Assembly (NCBI RefSeq): GCF_938017775.1
Contig: NZ_CALIIU010000079.1
Span: 16,283 to 80,282 of the forward strand
DNA length: 64,000 nucleotides
DNA from: an uncultured Campylobacter sp.
Lineage (GTDB): Bacteria > Campylobacterota > Campylobacteria > Campylobacterales > Campylobacteraceae
Direction of reading: 5' to 3'
The notes beneath the pieces were generated by a model. That model ran no database searches. It saw nothing but the letters and a program-made list of their open reading frames with translations, and was not told where the DNA came from. This document shows, piece by piece, positions 1 to 9,825 of the stretch (position 1 is the first letter of the stretch; each line of letters opens with the position of its first letter). A program made the translations under genes and the position numbers.

Positions 1-2
1 AC

Positions 3-134
3 GTCATCCGCGTGGACGAAAATTTAGAAGGTCAAGCGATCTACGAGTTAAATGGCGAGTTCGAGGATAAGTCTTTTATCGCAGGCAGCTCGTTTTACTA
101 TGACGATAAAATTTTAAATTTTGATGCTAGATAA
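3..134 (+). CDS. 3' end of a gene cut by the window edge
   Basis: An open frame enters from the left edge and ends at TAA 132-134, giving 43 residues rich in Asp, Glu, Asn and aromatic residues and ending in FDAR. No motif or family can be recognised from so short a tail. It overlaps the start of the next gene, so it is probably the upstream member of the same operon that leads into coaX and hisG. The real start lies outside the window. Confidence 0.55.
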   Translation, partial: VIRVDENLEGQAIYELNGEFEDKSFIAGSSFYYDDKILNFDAR

Positions 135-456
135 AATTTCAAAACTTTGCGTTCGCGAAGGGCTCTTGCTTCGGAAATTCCAAACGCTAGATATCGCTAG
201 CTTCACGCGCTCGCGCTCATACGGCGCGTATTTCGGCGTGGATCTAAAAAACTACAATGTCCTTTTGTTTATGCGCGACGCAAAATCTCGCTTTGTAATG
301 CGCGACGCGGAATTTCTGCTCTCGCTCGCAAGCGACATTAGCGCAAGCCTAGGTAAGGTCGTGAAAAAGCGCGTGCTGTTTTACAACTCGCAAATGTGCT
401 CTAAAAGCGCGAAATTTTTAAAAGAAAACGGATTTAGCCTCTATGCTTTTGTGTGA
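124..456 (+). CDS. hypothetical protein upstream of coaX
   Basis: A 110-residue soluble protein with no signal peptide or membrane segment; I do not recognise the family. The ATG at 124 overlaps the stop of the preceding frame, and a TTG three bases earlier is an alternative start. The C-terminal end overlaps coaX by 14 bases, which argues for translational coupling and for the frame being a real gene. The basic residues are scattered (many Lys and Arg), without an obvious catalytic motif. Function unknown. Confidence 0.6.
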   Translation: MLDKISKLCVREGLLLRKFQTLDIASFTRSRSYGAYFGVDLKNYNVLLFMRDAKSRFVMRDAEFLLSLASDISASLGKVVKKRVLFYNSQMCSKSAKFLKENGFSLYAFV

Positions 457-1063
457 TGTGGGAAATTCCAGGGTTAAATTTTATAAAGGCGGCGTAACGC
501 AAAGTATGCCCGTAGCGGAGTTTATGCGGTACGAGCCGAGGGAGCAAATTTTTTTCATTAGCGTCAATGATAGCGTGAAAAAAAAGCTGAAAAACCCTCT
601 GTTTGTCGATCTGGCGCCGCACTTTGAACTAAAAACCGCCTACCGCGGGCTCGGGATCGACCGCATAGCGGCATGCTCGGCGGTGGCGACGGGTATCGTC
701 GTCGATGCGGGCAGCGCGATCACCGTGGATTTGATGTTTAGAAGCTCGCACCTAGGCGGATTTATAATGCCCGGCATTAGCACGCTTTTAAAGTCGTTCG
801 CGAGCATCGCGCCGGTGCTAGACGTGACGCTTTCAACCAATATCGATCTGGATCCGCTGCCGCAAAAGACCGTAAGTGCCGTAAACTACGGGATTTTAAA
901 ACCGATAGTGCTTACGATCGAAAACATCGCGGGCAATAATAAAATTTACTTCACGGGCGGCGACGGAGCCTATCTGATGCGGTATTTTCGCAACTCGATC
1001 TACGAAAAGGATCTGATCTTTAAATCGATGGTAAGCTTGATCGCAAAAAAGGGGCTAGCATGA
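443..1063 (+). CDS. coaX: type III pantothenate kinase
   Basis: CoaX phosphorylates pantothenate, the first committed step of coenzyme A synthesis, in the cytoplasm. The 206-residue protein has the ASKHA-fold phosphate-binding signature DVGNSRVKF at residues 5-13, the GLGIDRIAA segment near residue 68, and the second nucleotide-binding loop VVDAGSAITVD near residue 85, followed by GGFIMPG. Length is slightly shorter than the usual 240-260 residues, as is common in epsilonproteobacteria. It overlaps the upstream gene by 14 bases and hisG by 4 bases (ATGA), so the three are co-translated. Confidence 0.93.
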   Translation: MLLCDVGNSRVKFYKGGVTQSMPVAEFMRYEPREQIFFISVNDSVKKKLKNPLFVDLAPHFELKTAYRGLGIDRIAACSAVATGIVVDAGSAITVDLMFRSSHLGGFIMPGISTLLKSFASIAPVLDVTLSTNIDLDPLPQKTVSAVNYGILKPIVLTIENIAGNNKIYFTGGDGAYLMRYFRNSIYEKDLIFKSMVSLIAKKGLA

Positions 1064-1671
1064 TAACCATAGCGCTACCGAAAGGCCGCATAGCCGACGA
1101 CACGCTTAAAATTTTCAAAACCATCTTCGGGCTTGATTTCGCCTTTGAGGATCGCAAACTCATAATGCAAGAGGGGGATTTTAAATTCCTCTACGTCCGC
1201 AACCAAGATATCCCTACTTACGTTATGGGCGGTGCGGCGGATATCGGCGTAGTGGGGCTTGACGTGCTTGAGGAGCACCGCCCAGACGTACTTACGCTGC
1301 TCGATCTTAAAATCGGAAAATGCCGCGTCTGCGTGGGCGTACATGCGGGCACTCAGCTAAACTACGGCGCTCCGAGCCTAAAAATCGCTACGAAAATGCC
1401 CAACATCACTCGCGAATACTTCGCTTCCAAGGCCGTCGCCGTAAATATCATCAAACTCTACGGCTCGATCGAGCTAGCCCCGCTCATAGGGCTTGCCGAC
1501 GCTATCGTCGATGTCGTGGAGACCGGCGCTACGATGAAGCAAAACGGGCTGCAGCCCGCAGAAACCATAATGCAAAGCTCCGCGCACCTCATCGCCAACA
1601 AAAACAGCTTCGTGCTAAAACGCGATGAAATTTTAAACCTACGAGATAAACTAGCCCGCGCGATCGCGTAA
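1060..1671 (+). CDS. hisG: ATP phosphoribosyltransferase, short form
   Basis: HisG joins ATP and phosphoribosyl pyrophosphate, the first step of histidine synthesis. The protein begins ITIALPKGRI and has the PRPP-binding segment DAIVDVVETGATMKQNGL near residues 147-164. At 203 residues it is the short form, which lacks the C-terminal ACT-like regulatory domain; short HisG enzymes normally need the HisZ partner for activity and feedback control. No hisZ is visible in this window. The ATGA overlap with coaX places it last in the operon; a long spacer follows. Confidence 0.95.
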   Translation: MITIALPKGRIADDTLKIFKTIFGLDFAFEDRKLIMQEGDFKFLYVRNQDIPTYVMGGAADIGVVGLDVLEEHRPDVLTLLDLKIGKCRVCVGVHAGTQLNYGAPSLKIATKMPNITREYFASKAVAVNIIKLYGSIELAPLIGLADAIVDVVETGATMKQNGLQPAETIMQSSAHLIANKNSFVLKRDEILNLRDKLARAIA

Positions 1672-3088
1672 TGCCCGCTTGCCCGCCGCACGGTATTTAC
1701 GACCGGCTTAGCGTACTTCCGTAAATCATCATTGCTTGCCTTGCCACTGTCGTTTAAAAATCGCTGTTGCAGATAGAATTTTTTGGCAGCAAACGCACCA
1801 CTTAATTTAGAAATCCTGCGAATTTGATTTATCAAGAGGTGGATGCGCTTTGCCGAGCCGCGCAGCGTAAAATTTTAAAATTTATCGCTACAAAATTCTA
1901 AATTTAGCCCTAAATTTACAGCTCGCGAAATTTCAAAGCACAAACCTCCGCGGCGCAGAATTTCAAAATTCTAAAATCCCACTTCACAATTTCACGTCGT
2001 AAAATTTAAAATTCTCGCGAACTCTAAATTTGAGCTCAAATTCCAGCGGCTTGGAAACGGCAGAATTTCTGAATTTCAACTCGCTAAATTTCGCCGCTCA
2101 AAATCGTGCAAAATTTAATCGGCGCTACTCTTTAAGCATAGGAAGCAGCTTGCGCAAAAATTAAGATGCTAGCCGTCCGCATCGCAGCGACGTAGAACTC
2201 CACAAGCCCCGCGTGCAAGACGATCCCTGGCTGCAGCGACATTTGAAAAACTGCTTCATAAGGCTTACAAAGCCCGCACAAGCAGCATTATCACCTATAT
2301 TTTCGGGCAGGACAAACACGCTTAGCGCGAGCAATATATACAGCGCGAAAAATTTCAAATACAGCCGTTTAACAATTTTGATAAATTTTGGATTTAAGAC
2401 AGGTTGCGTCCCGACGCCCGGCTCGAGCCCAGTCCGCGCTAGCTTGATTTTTTCGGGCACCGTTTGCTTGGGTCAGCTTTGTTTCGGATTTTTTCTGCAC
2501 GTCTTAAGTCCGTTTTTGCGTACTTTACTAAATTTGCTCAGCGAAATTTTACTGCGATAAAATTTTACGTAGTAAAGCTATACCTAAAATTTCAAATCCG
2601 CTAAAGTTTAAAATTTTAAAGCTGCGCGGGGATTCGCCAAAGTAAGGCTTCGTTCGCAAAAATTTAGCTCGAAATTTAAACGCTCATGCCGTTTGTCGTG
2701 CCGCAGGTAGGCTAGTGCGACAATATAATTCAACTCTGTCGAGGTACGGCGAGCTGTTATTGCGGCAACTCAAACGGCATGCTACCAAGCCTCACCGACG
2801 CAATAAAGCAGGAAGCGGTCTATGTGCCTGTAAAAATTTGTGGCAGATAAATTTCCGCCGCAATAAACGCAATAAATTTAGATATCGAGAGCGATCCGTG
2901 CGGTTTTGGTTTCTGCGCGTAACACAGCAAATTTTGTGCGCGGCAAGCTTTGAGCCAATATTGTCGTCTCTTATCGCAACCGCGCCAAAGTCTAGGCTCT
3001 CTGCGCGCTCAAATATCGCTTGCGTGCGGCACAACAAGCAAGAATAAATTTTAACCGACCTAGCGTGGCGATAGAGCGGCTACCCCGC
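1672..3088. other. 1.4 kb spacer without a convincing gene
   Basis: Between hisG and the 3' end of dnaE there is no reading frame with a recognisable family, ribosome-binding site and normal composition. The stretch 1860-2130 is dense in AAATTT, AAAATTTTAAA and GAATTTC words on both strands. Frames of about 80-115 codons exist on both strands around 2160-2560 and 2715-3047 but overlap one another and have unnatural composition. A minus-strand frame near 2161-2460 could encode one hydrophobic helix, which is weak evidence for a decayed membrane gene. Confidence 0.5.
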
Positions 3089-6000
3089 CTACGCCGCGAT
3101 GATTTCGCGCACCTTTTCGGTGAAATTATCGCTCACGATGTATTCGGTCGGATAAACGAGCACCTCGCTGCCGTTGCGGATCCGTAGAATCAGCCGCTTG
3201 GTGTTTTTTAGCGCCGTGTCGCAAAAGGCGAGGTGGTAAATTTTATAAATTTTCTCGCGACTAAGCTCGCCCAAGCTTAGCTCAAACTCGAAATCCTGCG
3301 CGTTTTTGCGCTGTGCCTCGCGCTCTTTGCGCGCCTTAAAGGCGGGATCCTCCGCAGTAAACCCGCCCCTTCGCTCCGCAAAATTCCCGCTGCCGTAGCC
3401 GCCGCCTCGTTCGCCTCCGAAGTTTCCGCCGAAGCCGGAATTACCGCCGTTAAAGCCTCCGCGCTCCCTACCGCCAAAGCCTCGCACCTTGCTAGGTGCG
3501 TAGCCGTCGATATTTTGCGCGGCATCTAGAGTTAAAATTTCATCCAGATAAATTTGAAATTTCCCGCCGTAAGGGGATGTATTTTTGCTAAGCCGCGCCC
3601 AAAACGCCATCGGGCGCTCCAGCTGCGCATCCGTTAGCGCAGTGACCGCATCACAAATATCGCCGAATGCGCTCATCTCGAAGCTGCCCGCAAGATCAAG
3701 CACCGTAAGATTTGCCATCTGCTTACCCGATTTGGTCGTGCGGGTGTGGACGTTTTCGATCTTGCCGACGCATAAAATTTTAACGCTCGCATCCTCGTCG
3801 CCCACCAGTTCGTCGAATTCGTTAGATTTGGTATGTGCAATCGCTCCAAGCTGCGCGGCGTAGGCTTTGAGTGGATTCTCGCTCAAAAATACTCCCGCGC
3901 GTGGACGAAAGCTCGCATCGCGGGCGTTTTGCAGGCTCATCATCGAAAGAAACGACAGCTGATACGCCGCGCCGCCGACCGCGCTTTTTGAAATTTTAAT
4001 CATAAAAGCATACGGACGCTCCCGCTCCTGCGGGCTTAAATTTTCGATCGCCTTTAGCGCGTTATCGAACACCGCGAGCTCGAAGCTGCCGTGCAGATCA
4101 AGCACGTTTAAAATCCCCATTTTTTTGCCCGTTTTCGTCATGCGCGTGGATAGATCCTCGATCCGCCCCACGCTAAGCACCTCGGCGCTATCGCCCTCGA
4201 TCTCGCTAAACGCCGAGGATAGAGCGTAATCGATCCCGTCCATCTCCTCTTTGTAATCATCCAGCGGATGCCCCGAGAGATACACGCCCACGGTCTGCTG
4301 CTCAAATTTTAAAATTTCGCCCTGCGGAAATTCCTTGTCGGTATCGACGAAGCTTACGCTCATGCCGCTCGTCATATCCTCATCCTCGCCAAAAAGCGAG
4401 CTTGCGGCGTCCTTTTTAATCTCGGTGATCTTCTTCATCACGTCTAGGATATTTTCCATGTTTTGAATCATCGCCAAGCGACTCTTACCCAGACAATCCA
4501 TCGCGCCCGCATAGATCAACGACTCGATGACCTTTTTATTGACGCGGAAATTATCCACGCGCGCAGCAAAATCGTCGATGCTTTGAAATTTAGCCTCGCT
4601 TTGAAGCTCTAAGATATTCTCGATCGCGGCACCGCCTACCCCCTTGATCGCGCCAAGACCGTAGATGATCGAGGTGCCAGATTTGGAATTTTCGTCGTCC
4701 ACGACGCTAAAGCCTCTTAAGCTTTGATTGATCGACGGCGGCAAAAGCCCGATGCCTAGGCGGCTAGCCTCGTCGATATATTTTGAAATTTTATCGGTGT
4801 TGCCCTCTTCTGAAGTAAGCAGCGCCGCCATAAACTCCGCCGGATAGTAGGTCTTAAGATAGGCTGTTTGAAAGGTAATCATCGAATACGCCGCAGCGTG
4901 GGATTTGTTAAAGCCGTAGGAGGCAAATTTCATAATCAGATCAAATAGCTCATCCGCCTTAGCTACGTCAAAGCCCAGCTCTTTAGCGCCGTTTAGATAC
5001 TGCTCGCGCATGTGGGCAAGCTTCTTTTCATCCTTCTTACCCATCGCGCGGCGCACCAGATCGGCATCGCCCAAGCTAAAGCCGCCCACCTTCTGCACGA
5101 TCTGCATGACCTGCTCTTGATAGACGATGATGCCATATGTTGGCTCTAAAATTTCTTTTATCTCGGGGAAGATATAGCTAGCGCTCAGCTCGCCGTGTTT
5201 GATCCTGATAAAATCAGGGATTAGATCCATAGGCCCCGGGCGGTATAGCGAGATCATCGCGATGATATCCTCGAAGCGGTCGGGGCGCAGGTTCATCGCC
5301 AGATCCTGCATGCCCGCGCCCTCGATTTGGAAAATCCCCAGCGTGTTGCCGCTTTGAATCGTTTTGTAAGTGCGTGGATCGTTAAAGTCTATCTCCTCCC
5401 AAACTATGTCGCGATTATAGCGGCGCTTGACGAGCTTGATGGCATTATCGATCACATCGAGGTTTTTTAGACCCAGGAAGTCAAATTTTATCAGATCGAC
5501 GTCCTCGAGATAGTTTTTGGTGTATTGCGTTACTAGGCGCGCATCCTCGCCCTTATCCTGCTTAAATAGCGGTGCTTTGTTCCACAGTGGCTCGTTTGAA
5601 ATCACCACTCCCGCGGCGTGCATACCTGCATTGCGATTTAGCCCTTCAAGGCCCAGCGCAAACTCCCAAACCTGCTGTGCGATCGGATCTGCATCGATAA
5701 ATTCTTTCAGCTTCGGCTCGGCGTCGTAAGCCTGCGTAAGCGTGATGCCTAGCTTATCGGGGATCAGCTTCGCCATCTTATCGGCTTGCGAAAGCGGCAT
5801 ATCGCAGACGCGAGCCACGTCGCGAATAACGCCGCGCGCGAGCAGCTTACCGAAGGTCGCAACCTGCGCGACATTGTATTTGCCGTACTGATCGATGACG
5901 TAGTCGATCACTTCGCCTCTGCGCGCCTGGCAAAAATCCACGTCAATATCGGGCATCGAGATACGCGACGGGTTTAAAAATCGCTCGAAAAGCAGATTAT

Positions 6001-7234
6001 ACGGGATCGGATCGAGGTCGGTAATGCGAAGCGCGTACGCGCAAATGCTGCCCGCCGCAGAGCCGCGACCTGGGCCAACCGGAATGTCGTGATCCTTCGC
6101 CCAGTTGATGAAATCCTGCACGATGACCATATAGCCCGAAAAATGCATGTTTTTGATGATGGCAAGCTCCTTTTCCAGGCGCTCGCGATAAATTTCATGC
6201 TTAGTAGGATCAATAAATTTAAGGCGCTCTTTAAGCCCTTCGCGGCACAGATGATCGAATAAAAAATCGTCGTTTACAAAGCTATAGCGCTCCGAGGGCT
6301 GGGGCAGCGAAAGCCCGAGCCTGGCGGCGTATTCGATCGTAAATTTAAAATTCGGCGGCGTCGGCGCATAGTCCTTCTCGTCGAAAGCAAATTTCAGATT
6401 GCACTTTTGCACGATCTCGGCGGTATTTTCGATCACTTCGGGGATGTCGGCAAAAAGCCGCCTCATCTCCTCGTCGCTTTTTACGTAAAATTCCGAAACG
6501 ACGTGTTTTAGGCGGTCGCCGTCGTTGATCGTCTTGCCCATCGAGATGCACTGATAGACGTCATGGGCCTTGGCGCGATCCTTGCGCGAGTAGTGAGCGT
6601 CGTTGGTAGCGATGATCTTGACGCCGATTTCGCGTGAGAGGCGGATGAGGTCTTTATCGACGTTTAATTGCTCGCCGATGCCGTGGCGCATGATCTCTAG
6701 ATAAAAATCCTCGCCGAAAATTTCCTTATATTCAAGCGCCGCTTTTTTCGCCGCTTCGTAGCCGCCCGCGCCACGTTTTAAATTTCGCTCGCTTCTATTT
6801 AGATGAAATTCCACCTCGCCCGCTAGGCATGCCGAGGAGCAGATGAGCCCCTCGCTGTGCTCTTTTAAAATTTTTTTGTTGATCCTCGGATAGTAGTAGA
6901 AGCCGTCCAAAAATGCGCGCGAGCTAAGATACATTAAATTTTTGTAGCCCGTCTCGTTTTTGGCGAGCAGTATCAAGTGATAGCGCTGGCGGTCGCTTTT
7001 ATCGCCAATGTCGTCATGGTTGTGCAGGTAGGTCTCGATGCCGATGATCGGCTTGATGCCGTGCTTTTTCATCGTCTGATAGAAGTCTATCGCGCCGAAC
7101 ATATTGCCGTGGTCGGTGATCGCACACGCCTTGGTGCCGCGGCTCTGCAAAAGCTCGGCGAGCTCGCTTACTTTATTCGCGCCGTCTAGCAGCGAATACT
7201 CGGTATGAAGGTGCAGGTGGGTGTAGTCGCTCAT
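3089..7234 (-). CDS. dnaE: DNA polymerase III alpha subunit with extended C-terminus
   Basis: Replicative polymerase catalytic subunit. The N-terminal PHP domain shows the metal-site motifs HLHTEYSLLDG and ITDHGNMFGA; the palm carries the PDIDVDF motif with two catalytic aspartates, plus GPGRGSAAGS and the YQEQVM region, and a helix-hairpin-helix region follows. At 1381 residues it is well above the roughly 1150-1200 usual for DnaE. The excess is C-terminal: two similar OB-fold-like segments at about 1015-1098 and 1148-1235, then a Gly/Arg-rich tract at about 1249-1300. The start has AAAAGG seven bases upstream. It stands alone, with spacers on both sides. Confidence 0.96.
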   Translation of the reverse strand: MSDYTHLHLHTEYSLLDGANKVSELAELLQSRGTKACAITDHGNMFGAIDFYQTMKKHGIKPIIGIETYLHNHDDIGDKSDRQRYHLILLAKNETGYKNLMYLSSRAFLDGFYYYPRINKKILKEHSEGLICSSACLAGEVEFHLNRSERNLKRGAGGYEAAKKAALEYKEIFGEDFYLEIMRHGIGEQLNVDKDLIRLSREIGVKIIATNDAHYSRKDRAKAHDVYQCISMGKTINDGDRLKHVVSEFYVKSDEEMRRLFADIPEVIENTAEIVQKCNLKFAFDEKDYAPTPPNFKFTIEYAARLGLSLPQPSERYSFVNDDFLFDHLCREGLKERLKFIDPTKHEIYRERLEKELAIIKNMHFSGYMVIVQDFINWAKDHDIPVGPGRGSAAGSICAYALRITDLDPIPYNLLFERFLNPSRISMPDIDVDFCQARRGEVIDYVIDQYGKYNVAQVATFGKLLARGVIRDVARVCDMPLSQADKMAKLIPDKLGITLTQAYDAEPKLKEFIDADPIAQQVWEFALGLEGLNRNAGMHAAGVVISNEPLWNKAPLFKQDKGEDARLVTQYTKNYLEDVDLIKFDFLGLKNLDVIDNAIKLVKRRYNRDIVWEEIDFNDPRTYKTIQSGNTLGIFQIEGAGMQDLAMNLRPDRFEDIIAMISLYRPGPMDLIPDFIRIKHGELSASYIFPEIKEILEPTYGIIVYQEQVMQIVQKVGGFSLGDADLVRRAMGKKDEKKLAHMREQYLNGAKELGFDVAKADELFDLIMKFASYGFNKSHAAAYSMITFQTAYLKTYYPAEFMAALLTSEEGNTDKISKYIDEASRLGIGLLPPSINQSLRGFSVVDDENSKSGTSIIYGLGAIKGVGGAAIENILELQSEAKFQSIDDFAARVDNFRVNKKVIESLIYAGAMDCLGKSRLAMIQNMENILDVMKKITEIKKDAASSLFGEDEDMTSGMSVSFVDTDKEFPQGEILKFEQQTVGVYLSGHPLDDYKEEMDGIDYALSSAFSEIEGDSAEVLSVGRIEDLSTRMTKTGKKMGILNVLDLHGSFELAVFDNALKAIENLSPQERERPYAFMIKISKSAVGGAAYQLSFLSMMSLQNARDASFRPRAGVFLSENPLKAYAAQLGAIAHTKSNEFDELVGDEDASVKILCVGKIENVHTRTTKSGKQMANLTVLDLAGSFEMSAFGDICDAVTALTDAQLERPMAFWARLSKNTSPYGGKFQIYLDEILTLDAAQNIDGYAPSKVRGFGGRERGGFNGGNSGFGGNFGGERGGGYGSGNFAERRGGFTAEDPAFKARKEREAQRKNAQDFEFELSLGELSREKIYKIYHLAFCDTALKNTKRLILRIRNGSEVLVYPTEYIVSDNFTEKVREIIAA

Positions 7235-7555
7235 TTTGATCCTTTTTCTGTTGGAGCGATTATATTAAATTCGGGCTTTAGAAACGGTCAAATTTAATGA
7301 AATTTTAGCTTAAATTTCAGCGCGAAATTTTACGATTAAATTTTGTTACGGAATTTTATTTCGGAGGTTTTACATTCTGGGTTTTGCGGATTAAATTTTG
7401 ACAAAATTTTAAGCTTAAAATGCTGTGATGAAATTCCACTATCATAAAATTTCACCTCGATGGAATTTTGAGCCAACGCAATTCCGCAAAATTCTACGAC
7501 TTAGATCATCGTAAAATTTTGCGGTTTAAAATTCCGCTTGCAAAGCCTTACGGCT
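7235..7555. other. AT-rich spacer upstream of dnaE
   Basis: No gene seen. The region is built largely from AAATTT and GAATTTTG-type words on both strands, with several short inverted repeats such as the GGAATTTTAT/AAAATTCC pairs. The dnaE promoter should lie in the dnaE-proximal part, where TATATTAAA (7261-7269, plus strand) reads as an AT-rich patch, but I cannot assign a -10 box with confidence. Confidence 0.4.
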
Positions 7556-8236
7556 CTACGATCTTGAGAATTCCACGATCGCTTTGGCAAGCTCTCTAGT
7601 AGGATCGACGAAAATTTTATCGCTTTTGATTAACGGCAAAAATAGCGGCAGCTCGGTGCAGGCAACGACGTAAATATCAGCATCGATTTTACCTAGCAAA
7701 TTCTCAAAAGCCCCCACGTATTCGGCAGTCTTGCCCGCCTTAACGCCTTTGTAGATACAATCCATCAAAATCGCTTGATTTTCTTCGCCGAGATCCACGC
7801 TGATTAGCCCCGCTTCTTTGAGCGGATCGTCGTAAATTTTAGCTTTTTTTGTACCGATAGTGGCTAGCACAGCGATTTTATGAGCGTTTGGATAATTTTT
7901 ACGGATCGCTTTTACGGTGATCTCGGCGATATGAATTAGCGGGATTTCCGCCGCAGCTTCTACATCGTCTGCGAAAAAATGCGCCGTGTTGCACGCCATC
8001 GCAAACGCCTTGCAGCCTGCATTTTTGAGCCTAACAGCGCTCTCACTTAGGCGCGGAAGCGGATTTTCACCTTTGCCTAAGATAAACGCCGTGCGATCTT
8101 CGATCTGCGGATAGCTATCAATTACAAGCGGAATATTTTCTTGATCGCTGCTCGCCGCAGTCTCTTCTATGATCTTCATATACAGATCCGCACTCGCTAA
8201 AGGTCCCATTCCACCGATAATCCCAACTCTTTTCAT
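7556..8236 (-). CDS. aspartate/glutamate racemase family protein
   Basis: Cofactor-independent amino-acid racemase of the Asp/Glu/hydantoin racemase superfamily. The 226-residue protein starts RVGIIGGMGPLAS, the usual N-terminal signature of the aspartate racemase branch. The two catalytic cysteines are both present, in MACNTAHFF near residue 83 and VACTELPLF near residue 193, so it should be active. A good ribosome-binding site (GAAAGGAC) precedes the ATG. It lies 28 bases downstream of a dicarboxylate/amino-acid symporter gene on the same strand, which suggests a shared job in uptake and conversion of aspartate or glutamate. Which substrate it prefers cannot be read from the sequence. Confidence 0.88.
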   Translation of the reverse strand: MKRVGIIGGMGPLASADLYMKIIEETAASSDQENIPLVIDSYPQIEDRTAFILGKGENPLPRLSESAVRLKNAGCKAFAMACNTAHFFADDVEAAAEIPLIHIAEITVKAIRKNYPNAHKIAVLATIGTKKAKIYDDPLKEAGLISVDLGEENQAILMDCIYKGVKAGKTAEYVGAFENLLGKIDADIYVVACTELPLFLPLIKSDKIFVDPTRELAKAIVEFSRS

Positions 8237-8264
8237 AGCTCGTCCTTTCTAAATTTTACTTGGG

Positions 8265-9575
8265 TTAATTCTCCCACTTACTCATATCCATTTCGTTTTC
8301 GCTCTTTGCGACGTAGATCGACGCGACAACATCGCCCGTTACGTTCATCGAGGTTCGCCCCATATCCAAAATCGCGTCAATGCCCAAAATCATTCCGTAA
8401 GCGATCGCTACATTACCGCTTACCTTGACGCCGATAGATTCGAGCACTAAAAGCAGCATCAGCGCACCAGCTCCCGGAACTCCGGCAGTTCCGATCGCAG
8501 CAAGCATCGAAGTGATGATGATCGTGAGATAGTGGCTGCTGTTTAGATCGATACCGCAAGCATTAGCGATAAAGAGCGTGCACACGCCCAAATACACGGT
8601 CGTGCCGTTCATATTCACCGTAGCGCCCACAGGCAAAACAAAGCCGTAGATCGCCTTTGGAATTCCCATATCTTCGGCGGTTTGCATCGTAATCGGAAGC
8701 GTGCCGTTGGAGCTGCGGGTAACAAAAGCCGTAAGCATCGGCGGGCGCACTTTTTTAAGGAATTTAATCGGGCTAACTCCGATAAGCATACAAATAACGC
8801 AATAAACCACAAATACTTGAATAGCAAGTCCCACGTATAGGGTAATCGTGACGTTTAGTAGCGAGCTAAAAGCCTCGATACCGCTTTTATTAAACACTAC
8901 AAACATTAGCGCAAAAACGCCAATTGGTGCGTATTGCATCACCCAATGCACGACCTTAAACATAATTTCGCTCATTCCATCGAAAAAATTATAAACCGTA
9001 TCAGCGGAATTTTTAATACGAGCATCACTACTGTCGCGGCAAAACGCAAGCCCTACGCCAAGAAATAAGCAAAACGCGATGATCGGCAAAATTTCGCCCT
9101 TGGCTATGGAATCAAAAGGATTCGTAGGAATTATATTAAGCAAAATTTTACTCATACTAGGCGCGTTCGCTGCCTTTTCGACAGCCTTGGACGCATCGCT
9201 TAGATCAAGCCCGCTACCTGGAGAAAATACAAACGCACACGCTAGGCCGATGACGATCGCAAAAAGCGTAGTTATAGCGTAAAATATGATCGCCTTAACG
9301 CCTACTTTGCCCAGGTGCGCGGGCGAGATACTGCTAGTGCCCACGATGAGCGAACAGATAATGATCGGCACCATAATCATCTTTAAAAGCCGCACGAAAA
9401 GATCTCCCAAAGGCGTTAAAATCGCCACCCACGTGGTATCACCCACCGGCATATTTTTAGGTAGTAACATACCAATCGCAGAGCCCAACACTAAAGCGAT
9501 AATGATGCGCCAAAGCAAGCTTGAGTTAAAATAAAAGGCTAAAATTCCGCCTTTTTTCGTTTGATTTTCTGACAT
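8265..9575 (-). CDS. dicarboxylate/amino acid:cation symporter (DAACS family)
   Basis: Inner-membrane sodium- or proton-coupled carrier for aspartate, glutamate or C4-dicarboxylates. Family hallmarks are all visible: the serine-rich hairpin motif SSNGTLPIT near residue 305, NMNGTTVY near 335 (the usual NMDGT motif with Asn for Asp), and GVPGAG near 368; eight membrane helices and two re-entrant loops are expected. Two ATGs are possible, at 9581 and 9575; the second has better spacing from GGGAG and is chosen here, giving 436 residues. It is first in a two-gene unit with the aspartate racemase family gene, pointing to amino-acid rather than succinate transport, by context only. Confidence 0.9.
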   Translation of the reverse strand: MSENQTKKGGILAFYFNSSLLWRIIIALVLGSAIGMLLPKNMPVGDTTWVAILTPLGDLFVRLLKMIMVPIIICSLIVGTSSISPAHLGKVGVKAIIFYAITTLFAIVIGLACAFVFSPGSGLDLSDASKAVEKAANAPSMSKILLNIIPTNPFDSIAKGEILPIIAFCLFLGVGLAFCRDSSDARIKNSADTVYNFFDGMSEIMFKVVHWVMQYAPIGVFALMFVVFNKSGIEAFSSLLNVTITLYVGLAIQVFVVYCVICMLIGVSPIKFLKKVRPPMLTAFVTRSSNGTLPITMQTAEDMGIPKAIYGFVLPVGATVNMNGTTVYLGVCTLFIANACGIDLNSSHYLTIIITSMLAAIGTAGVPGAGALMLLLVLESIGVKVSGNVAIAYGMILGIDAILDMGRTSMNVTGDVVASIYVAKSENEMDMSKWEN

Positions 9576-9825
9576 GGACATCTCCCTGCACTAAGAATTT
9601 TAACGGAATTCTACTGCAACTTGCCATAAAATAAAATTTAATCGGTCGCCAAATGAAAGTTAAATTTGAAAATTCAATCGCGAGCTTAACTAAATTTTAA
9701 AGCTGAAATTATGCGGCAAGCTTTGTCTTTTGAAGTTATGAAGCGGAATTTCAAAGGAAAAACGACGCATGAAATTTATAGAATTTTGCGGATTTTGATG
9801 TAGTGAAAAGCAAAAAATTTTGTGG

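Noticed and set aside
2161..3047. Overlapping frames of about 80-115 codons on both strands near 2.2-3.0 kb
   Set aside because: They overlap each other, lack ribosome-binding sites and read as unnatural protein; one hydrophobic helix on the minus strand is too little to call a gene.
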